This document shows positions 6,160-11,009 of a DNA stretch of 11,009 nucleotides, piece after piece; position 1 is the stretch's first letter; every line of letters starts with the position of its first letter. The position numbers and the translations under genes are program-made. The notes under the pieces are model-generated. The model worked only from the letters and a program-made list of their open reading frames with translations, ran no database searches and had not been told where the DNA came from. Source of the DNA: Rhodospirillales bacterium (GTDB taxonomy: Bacteria > Pseudomonadota > Alphaproteobacteria > Rhodospirillales > Casp-alpha2); contig JABJOR010000074.1 in NCBI GenBank assembly GCA_018664265.1, positions 1 to 11,009 on the forward strand. Reading direction: 5' to 3'.

Positions 6160-8068
6160 AATGTCGTGAAGAGTGAGAAAGTTTTTGATTTAAAGGCGAA
6201 TTAATTTGGCTGGATGGATGTTGATAGTCATCCTGGAACGGATCATATGACTTATCGACCACATTATCTTTCCACCATTGATCCTTATCATCCGGTAATT
6301 CTGCTGCAACACTTTCTGCTAAAATTGAATTGTCAGAATCCTCAAACCATTGCTGTTCACGCTCTTGTTCTGATCTGTAATCTTCCAAAAGAGACTGAAC
6401 ATGTTCGAGGTTGCGGGCAATAACACGGGACATTTTGCGTGCTCCCTTGCCAGAATAAACTGCATGTGCCGCCCGGAAAGCATCAATTGCTGATTCCAGA
6501 TGATCAATACGACCAACTTGTTTGCCAAGCAAGAAAAGAGCTGAACCAAGCGTGTTCTGGGTTGCCGCCCATAGCAGAGGCGTACGGTTGCGGCGGCGCA
6601 CTTCAAGCGCACTGCGACAAGCCGATACTGCCTTTTGCAACATATCGGGCTCATGAAATTGCTGGCCAATGACTTGTGCAGCCTGGGCATAATTATTCAT
6701 GACTTCTGCCCAACGTTCCGGCGCATCAACCCGGGTATAGACCTGAATAGCAGATTGGAAAGCCTCGATGGCTTTGCTCAACCGCGCAATGTCCAACGAA
6801 GGATCGGCGTAATCCAGCTTGTAAATCACTTGACCCAACTTGTTCTGTGCGGCTGCCCACTCCCGTGGCAGGCGGCGTCGTGGAAGTGTATCAACGGCTA
6901 TCTGGAGAGCGCTTTGGGCATCATTCAGTGCAGAAGGATCACCCATTCGTTCAGCAATAAGCACGTGTATATTGCCAAGATGTTTGTGGGCCATACCCCA
7001 GATGATTGGCGAATCTTCTGCAGTGATAAGTTCAATTGCACGGCCATACGTTTCCGCTGCAAAGCCAAGAAGATCATATTCTTCCAATCGCCTGGCAACA
7101 ACGGAAACACTGTGGGCAAGGCATATTTGCAGGCAGGCCCGCTCAACTGCATGAAATTCACGAGGAGGCTGCTGGGCTGCGGTTGCCCCCAGCTCCATAG
7201 CCGGTTCTATATGCGTGTTTATATTTTTTGCTTTGGCAACAGAGCACGGCACTGTCGAAGCCAGAATGACGCCATGCAACAAAGCCGTCCAGGCTTCATC
7301 CAGCTCTAGCGGCAATGGCAACAGATCATAGCCATTAAAGGAGCCTGCGGCATCTTCGTCATTGGCCAAAGCTGATACAAAATGCAAATGCATGCTTTTG
7401 CCCTGCGGGGGAACTTCACCCCATATCAGAATATCACCCGTAGAGCTTTTTAAAATCTTCCGCGCAGCGCCAATACAAACACCGACATTGTTTTTGGAGA
7501 TACCGTTTTTCTGAGCAAACGGTCCTTCACGATTAACCACACGAACTTTGACATCAGCGCAGTGTTGCAGGGCTTCTTGGACTTTCTTTGTGCATGCCAT
7601 GCCCTCGTCACCAGCAAACGGAACAATCCGTATTTCTATTTTACTAGACGTCCTGCCATCCCGGTGTAACAGACGAGACCACCAACTTTGCTCATCTTTT
7701 TTGACCGCCCTCTTAGTTGGTTGTTCTTCAGGGCTATGTTTCAGGAGCTCCGCTCTTGGTTTTTTAGATTTCTCTGAGTTACCAGATCTTGGTTTTTCTT
7801 GGACCTCAGCACCATTATTGTCAGAGGATACAATATTTACCCGAACCTCGCCCACAGCCTTGGCTGTCAACGTTCGTTTGCCGCCATTCATGACGCCTAT
7901 TTCACCAAAATTGGCACCCGCTGACAGAACTTCAATTTCAACAGGACCGTGCGAAGTTTCTTTGGACAAGGCAACCAAGCCCTTATTGATGGCATAGGTA
8001 TCCTGCCCCGCTTCACCCTCGCGGAATATGATTTCACCATCAATATAGCTTTTCATGCTTCGCGCCAC
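6158..8068 (-). CDS. Cyclic-nucleotide-binding-fold / TolB-like / TPR protein
   Basis: A 636-residue soluble protein with no enzymatic domain that I recognise. Residues 8-80 resemble a cNMP-binding beta-roll: GEIIFREGEAGQDTYAINKG, then FGEIGVMNGGKRTLTA, where Glu56 and Arg65 stand where cAMP-contacting residues lie in CRP/PKA. The usual flanking helices are short or missing. A charged linker (about 85-140) follows. Residues 143-220 (IEIRIVPFAGDEG, GDILIWGEV) resemble the TolB/FlgO-like fold found before TPRs in alphaproteobacterial proteins. From about 330 to 560 come four TPR-like repeats with Trp357, Trp404, Trp453 and Trp500, some reading WAxxxNxLG. The C-terminus is acidic and probably disordered. 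The GTG at 8068 is chosen because GGAG lies 6 nt upstream; ATG 8056 is an alternative. There is no DNA-binding HTH, so it is probably a scaffold or sensor. Function unknown. Confidence 0.8.
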   Translation of the reverse strand: MARSMKSYIDGEIIFREGEAGQDTYAINKGLVALSKETSHGPVEIEVLSAGANFGEIGVMNGGKRTLTAKAVGEVRVNIVSSDNNGAEVQEKPRSGNSEKSKKPRAELLKHSPEEQPTKRAVKKDEQSWWSRLLHRDGRTSSKIEIRIVPFAGDEGMACTKKVQEALQHCADVKVRVVNREGPFAQKNGISKNNVGVCIGAARKILKSSTGDILIWGEVPPQGKSMHLHFVSALANDEDAAGSFNGYDLLPLPLELDEAWTALLHGVILASTVPCSVAKAKNINTHIEPAMELGATAAQQPPREFHAVERACLQICLAHSVSVVARRLEEYDLLGFAAETYGRAIELITAEDSPIIWGMAHKHLGNIHVLIAERMGDPSALNDAQSALQIAVDTLPRRRLPREWAAAQNKLGQVIYKLDYADPSLDIARLSKAIEAFQSAIQVYTRVDAPERWAEVMNNYAQAAQVIGQQFHEPDMLQKAVSACRSALEVRRRNRTPLLWAATQNTLGSALFLLGKQVGRIDHLESAIDAFRAAHAVYSGKGARKMSRVIARNLEHVQSLLEDYRSEQEREQQWFEDSDNSILAESVAAELPDDKDQWWKDNVVDKSYDPFQDDYQHPSSQINSPLNQKLSHSSRH

Positions 8069-8212
8069 GAAATGCTCCGTCCTTAAAATTGCACCAAGCA
8101 GCCCTCAGAATCAGGGAAACCCGGCTGTGATAAGCAATTTTAGGCATTGAGTGGTAAACAAAAGGTAGCGAAAAAGGATAAAAAGGCCTGATTTTAGAAA
8201 TATTTACACAAT
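8069..8212 (-). other. Intergenic region upstream of the CNB/TPR gene
   Basis: This 144-bp non-coding gap separates two same-strand genes. It contains the terminator arm described above and GGAG next to the GTG start. There is also a short imperfect inverted repeat (CAGCC about 8100-8104 against GGCTG about 8123-8127) that could form a leader hairpin. No promoter hexamers of convincing quality were found. Confidence 0.4.
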
Positions 8213-8218
8213 TCAGGC
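8186..8218 (-). terminator. Weak terminator after the TPR-glycosyltransferase gene
   Basis: On the minus strand GCCTGA (8218-8213) pairs with TCAGGC (8191-8186) across a 21-nt AT-rich loop and is followed by CTTTTTATCCTTTTT. The first arm contains the TGA stop of the gene at 8213-8215. The stem is short and the loop long, so termination may be partial and allow read-through into the CNB/TPR gene. Confidence 0.4.
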
Positions 8219-9754
8219 ATTCATCCTGCGCGTTGCGTGCTTGTGCAGGGCTTCCTGGACCTCGTTAAGCACATTTTCCCAATCATCCGGGCGTGTTTGG
8301 CGGAATATACGCATTTGCGAATACCACACGGACAAATCACCCGAAGGATGCCAACGCCAGTCAGAAACATATGGTAACAAGACCCAAACTGGCTTGCCCA
8401 TGGCCCCCGCAACATGAGCCGTTACACTATCAACACAAATCACCAGATCCAGTTGGGAAATTGCCGATGCCAGATCAGCCAAATCCTTGATTTGCGATGC
8501 AAGATCCGTAATCAATGCGGGACAGGAAAATTCTTGTACATCCTGTGCTCGTTCCCCACCTTGCAGACTAAACGCCGTAATTCCGGGAATAACCAACAAT
8601 TTCAATAGCTTGTCTAATTGGCAGGAGCGATCCGCCGCCCCTTTACGCATGACATCCGGGGACCAGCAAAACCCTGTTCTGATCTGTAATCCACCCGCCG
8701 GAGGAAGGGTAACCGATTGTGTATCGGGTACATTGATATAAGGCGTTTGATCTTTGAGTGCTTGCCTGTCCACGCTTAAAAGAAACGGCAAATTCATAAA
8801 AGGAGTGTGAACATCACAATCCGGGCGTTGATTACCAGAAATACAGACCTTGTCCACGCCATCAATCATGGCGACCAGCGGTGCTGATTTAGCATGGCAT
8901 TCGACAATCACATTGGCTCCGCTATCCTTAACAGCGCGAAGATATCGAGAAAACTGTATAACATCGCCCAAGCCACTGTCTTGATAAATCAGGATAGATT
9001 TTCCGCCCAAGGCCTGGCCTTCCCACAGATCACCCTGTGGCATTTGATCTTGAATGGATTGTAAACCCATGCGCCATACCAGCTCAGCAAATCCGCGCTC
9101 GTACTCGCCCTTCATTAAAAGGGTATAGCCCAGTTCTACGTGGCATATAATATAGTTTTCGTTAATGGAAATCGCTTTTTCAAAGCACCGTATGGCCTTG
9201 TCGACTTCGCCAACATCGCGCAGGGCAAGCCCCATATTATAGAGTTCTTGCGGCTGATCCGGGTGAATAGCAAGAGCCTTGGACAAACAGGATATGGCTG
9301 TATTAAATTCACTCATATCACGCAGAACATTGCCAAGATTGGACAATATTCTGGAATCATCCGGGCGAAGGACCAATGCACGCCTGTAACACGTAGCAGC
9401 CGCAACCAGTTTCCCCTGTGCACGCAGGCATATACCCATATTGCTGTAAATATCCGGATTGCCGGGTGCTAAATTCAAGACTCTAGAATAGGCTTGAACT
9501 GCCTTTTCATTGTGACCCTGACGGTGGAGATTGGTGGCATAGGCAAATACCTGTGCGGCTTCCCGGTCACGCGCATTTCCTGCTGGTGCAGGGCCCGTTT
9601 CTTCAGAAACTGCCTTTTTTTCCGTGACTTCAGGGGCTTCAACAGCCTCTGACTTCTTGCTAGGTGATATTTTTGGTTTCGGAGCAACGGCAGGTTTAGC
9701 TGCCTTATCTGCTTCCGGTTTTTTACGCGGTAATATTTTTGGTTTTCTTGCCAC
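8213..9754 (-). CDS. TPR protein with family-9-like glycosyltransferase C-terminal domain
   Basis: A 513-residue protein in three parts. The N-terminal 60 residues are Lys/Ala/Pro-rich and contain two imperfect copies of KPKI[LS]P[RS]KK[PS]EA. About four TPR units follow at 65-220 (for example YSNMGICLRAQGKLVAAATC and LYNMGLALRDVGEVDKAIRC). The C-terminal region from about 245 has GLGDVIQFSRYL and CVDSVTAHVAGAMGKPVW, as in heptosyltransferase-like (GT9) folds attached to TPRs in many proteobacteria. Such proteins are usually placed in glycan or protein glycosylation, but donor and acceptor cannot be inferred here. The GTG at 9754 is chosen because GGAGG lies 5 nt upstream; a TTG at 9766 would overlap this site. 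The next gene upstream, yaaA, ends 75 bp away on the same strand, so co-transcription is possible. Confidence 0.8.
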   Translation of the reverse strand: MARKPKILPRKKPEADKAAKPAVAPKPKISPSKKSEAVEAPEVTEKKAVSEETGPAPAGNARDREAAQVFAYATNLHRQGHNEKAVQAYSRVLNLAPGNPDIYSNMGICLRAQGKLVAAATCYRRALVLRPDDSRILSNLGNVLRDMSEFNTAISCLSKALAIHPDQPQELYNMGLALRDVGEVDKAIRCFEKAISINENYIICHVELGYTLLMKGEYERGFAELVWRMGLQSIQDQMPQGDLWEGQALGGKSILIYQDSGLGDVIQFSRYLRAVKDSGANVIVECHAKSAPLVAMIDGVDKVCISGNQRPDCDVHTPFMNLPFLLSVDRQALKDQTPYINVPDTQSVTLPPAGGLQIRTGFCWSPDVMRKGAADRSCQLDKLLKLLVIPGITAFSLQGGERAQDVQEFSCPALITDLASQIKDLADLASAISQLDLVICVDSVTAHVAGAMGKPVWVLLPYVSDWRWHPSGDLSVWYSQMRIFRQTRPDDWENVLNEVQEALHKHATRRMNA

Positions 9755-9789
9755 GATATCCTCCAAGACGCCATCATCTGGTTTGTGTA

Positions 9790-9811
9790 GCCATTATGGA
9801 AGAGGAATGGC
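9790..9811. repeat. Short perfect inverted repeat between yaaA and the TPR-glycosyltransferase gene
   Basis: GCCATT at 9790-9795 and AATGGC at 9806-9811 form a 6-bp perfect inverted repeat with a 10-nt spacer. No T-tract follows on either strand, so it is not a standard terminator. It could be an operator, an mRNA hairpin in the intercistronic region, or chance. Confidence 0.3.
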
Positions 9812-9829
9812 AATAACTGCAAGTAGCAC

Positions 9830-10600
9830 TTAAGATTGCCTAACAAATATCCAGGTGTCTGCATCTGAAACGTGTGCTTGAAACTGGTACCCGCCTGTAT
9901 CAAATGATTTCAAATCCTCAGGGTCTTCAATGCGATTGGTGATCATGTAACGCGCCATAGAGCCCCGTGCACGTTTTGCAAACATTCCCAAAACCTTTGC
10001 AACGCCGTTTTTTTCTTCCTTAAAGACTGGCGTGATGATCCTTGTGGATCGGATTTTGGGCTGAATGGCTTTGAAATATTCAACGGATGCCAAATTAACC
10101 AACACTGCCGCCTTGTGGGACTTAACATCTTTCTCAAGGGCATCACCAATTCGGGAATCCCAAAATCCGTATAAATCACTGGCTTGTTCTGTATCCAGAC
10201 GACGCCCCATTTCCAGCCTGTAGGGCTGGATCAAATCAAGAGGACGCAACACGCCGTAAAGACCGGAGAGTATCCGCAAGCGATCTTGTGCGTAATTCAG
10301 ATCATAATCGTCAAGGGTCTTGGCTTCCAATCCGACATAGGTATCCCCGGCAAAAGCCATCACTGCCTGTTTGGCATTTGCCTTGGTCTCTTTCACAGCA
10401 AAATCTTTAAAACGGTGAAAATTCAAATCCGTAAGGGCGTCACTGATTTTCATCATATTCTGAAGCTCAGATTTGCTCATCTTGCGAACGGCTTCAACCA
10501 ATTCCTGTGATTCTTGCGAAAAGACGGCCTTGGTATGTGGCAACGCCCTTGTAAGATCAGATGTATCAATTTTTTTGGCTGGGGAGACTATGGCAAGCAT
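9830..10600 (-). CDS. yaaA: Peroxide stress protein YaaA (UPF0246/DUF328)
   Basis: A 256-residue member of the YaaA family. In E. coli YaaA lowers intracellular free iron during hydrogen peroxide stress and binds DNA. The family features are all visible: the N-terminal MLAIVSPAKK, the central LRILSGLYGVLRPLDLIQPY with RLEMG (about 109-134), VNLASVEYFKAI, KARGSMARYMI-like basic motifs near 215 (AKRARGSMARYM), and TGGYQF near the end. Length equals that of the E. coli protein. The ATG at 10600 is preferred over the adjacent TTG at 10603 because the family begins with MLxxxSPAK. The ribosome site is weak (GGAT at longer spacing). It diverges from the MscS-type gene across 136 bp and is followed 75 bp later by the TPR-glycosyltransferase gene on the same strand. 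Confidence 0.96.
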   Translation of the reverse strand: MLAIVSPAKKIDTSDLTRALPHTKAVFSQESQELVEAVRKMSKSELQNMMKISDALTDLNFHRFKDFAVKETKANAKQAVMAFAGDTYVGLEAKTLDDYDLNYAQDRLRILSGLYGVLRPLDLIQPYRLEMGRRLDTEQASDLYGFWDSRIGDALEKDVKSHKAAVLVNLASVEYFKAIQPKIRSTRIITPVFKEEKNGVAKVLGMFAKRARGSMARYMITNRIEDPEDLKSFDTGGYQFQAHVSDADTWIFVRQS

Positions 10601-10671
10601 CAAAAATATCCAGTTATTACTTTAATTAGAATCTCTCTAACATACAGAGCGCTAACAATCAATATTTCGGG

Positions 10672-10699
10672 TTGCTAGAATCAAGAGCTTCAATACACT
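10672..10699 (+). promoter_or_regulatory. Candidate housekeeping promoter for the MscS-type gene
   Basis: TTGCTA at 10672-10677 and TACACT at 10694-10699 are separated by 16 bp, each matching the sigma-70 consensus at 4 of 6 positions. They lie 38 bp before the ATG. The match is modest and the divergent yaaA promoter must also be in this 136-bp gap, where I could not place it. Confidence 0.22.
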
Positions 10700-10736
10700 A
10701 TAGAGCCAATGAAAATATTTATAAGGGATATTCTCC

Positions 10737-11009
10737 ATGGATCCAGTTACTGATGATGTTCTTCAAAGCGTAGATCAAGGCGTTGAATTTCTTCAAACGT
10801 TGATTGATACGTTGCTGGCATTTGCTGTGGAGTATGGCTTTCAGGTTCTTGGCGGTCTGGTCTTTCTGCTGATTGGCTTAAAGGTCGCAGGCTGGATCAG
10901 CCGCTATGTGGTCAAGCTGTGCATAATCAAAGAGATCAACGAGACATTGGCAGACTTTATCGGCATGATCGTCAAGATGGTGATCGTCGTTATGTTGACC
11001 ATCATAACG
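10737..11009 (+). CDS. Small-conductance mechanosensitive channel, MscS family (5' part)
   Basis: The first 91 codons of a gene that runs off the right edge. An AAGGGA motif lies about 8 nt before the ATG at 10737. The peptide starts with an acidic/polar segment (MDPVTDDVLQSVDQG). A hydrophobic helix follows at about 29-52 (FAVEYGFQVLGGLVFLLIGLK), then a basic interhelix stretch (WISRYVVKLCII), KEINETLADFIG, and a second hydrophobic helix (MIVKMVIVVMLTII). This TM1, loop and TM2 order with an L-x-x-F(I/L) segment is typical of short MscS channels, which open under hypo-osmotic membrane tension to release solutes. The pore helix TM3 and the cytoplasmic vestibule lie outside the window, so completeness cannot be judged. 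Confidence 0.85.
   Translation, partial: MDPVTDDVLQSVDQGVEFLQTLIDTLLAFAVEYGFQVLGGLVFLLIGLKVAGWISRYVVKLCIIKEINETLADFIGMIVKMVIVVMLTIIT

Noticed and set aside
6635-7309. A 224-codon open frame on the plus strand opposite the CNB/TPR gene
   Set aside because: Its translation is rich in Cys, His and Ile without domain resemblance, while the opposite strand encodes clear TPR repeats. It is a shadow frame.
7548-7997. A 149-codon open frame on the plus strand opposite the CNB domain
   Set aside because: It is antisense to the recognisable cNMP-binding fold and its composition is Ser/Pro/Cys-rich as expected for a shadow frame.

Overview
The window looks like a chromosomal piece of an alphaproteobacterium, most likely near the Rhodospirillales. 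The signs are an AsmA-family protein, an alphaproteobacterial-style ribbon-helix-helix protein of the PF13467 type, a TfoX-N protein next to it, and a TPR protein with an N-terminal cyclic-nucleotide-binding fold. Base composition is moderate throughout except at the extreme left end, where only 29 of the first 120 bases are G or C. No rRNA, tRNA, CRISPR array or recognisable insertion sequence was seen.

Layout. Bases 1 to about 140 are AT-rich and carry the start of an unrelated small ORF that runs abruptly into the middle of an AsmA-like gene. This looks like a contig chimera or recent junction. The AsmA-like gene (+) lacks its N-terminus and ends at 2222. Convergent to it is a tight minus-strand gene set read from right to left: pcm (protein-L-isoaspartate O-methyltransferase, interrupted by an in-frame TGA), an alpha/beta hydrolase of the KANL3/Tex30 type, a TfoX-N protein and an RHH protein. 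The gaps are 5 nt, 1 nt and a 4-nt overlap, so they are almost surely one transcript. Diverging from pcm is htpG (+), with a heat-shock (sigma-32-like) promoter candidate in the intergenic gap and a strong bidirectional terminator at its end.

Facing htpG is a second minus-strand series: yaaA (peroxide stress protein), a TPR protein with a family-9-like glycosyltransferase C-terminus, and a 636-residue protein that joins a cyclic-nucleotide-binding fold, a TolB/FlgO-like middle region and about 48-residue TPR repeats. The last two are separated by a 144-bp gap with a weak terminator. Diverging from yaaA at the right edge is the first 91 codons of an MscS-type mechanosensitive channel.

Themes. 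Several genes belong to protein quality control and stress (htpG, pcm, yaaA, MscS). No defence system or obvious mobile cargo is present. The points most worth following are the in-frame stop in pcm, the left-end junction, and the little-described CNB/TolB-like/TPR protein with its TPR-glycosyltransferase neighbour. Several starts were reassigned by Shine-Dalgarno placement: GTG at 9754, GTG at 4088, ATG at 2768 and ATG at 10600.
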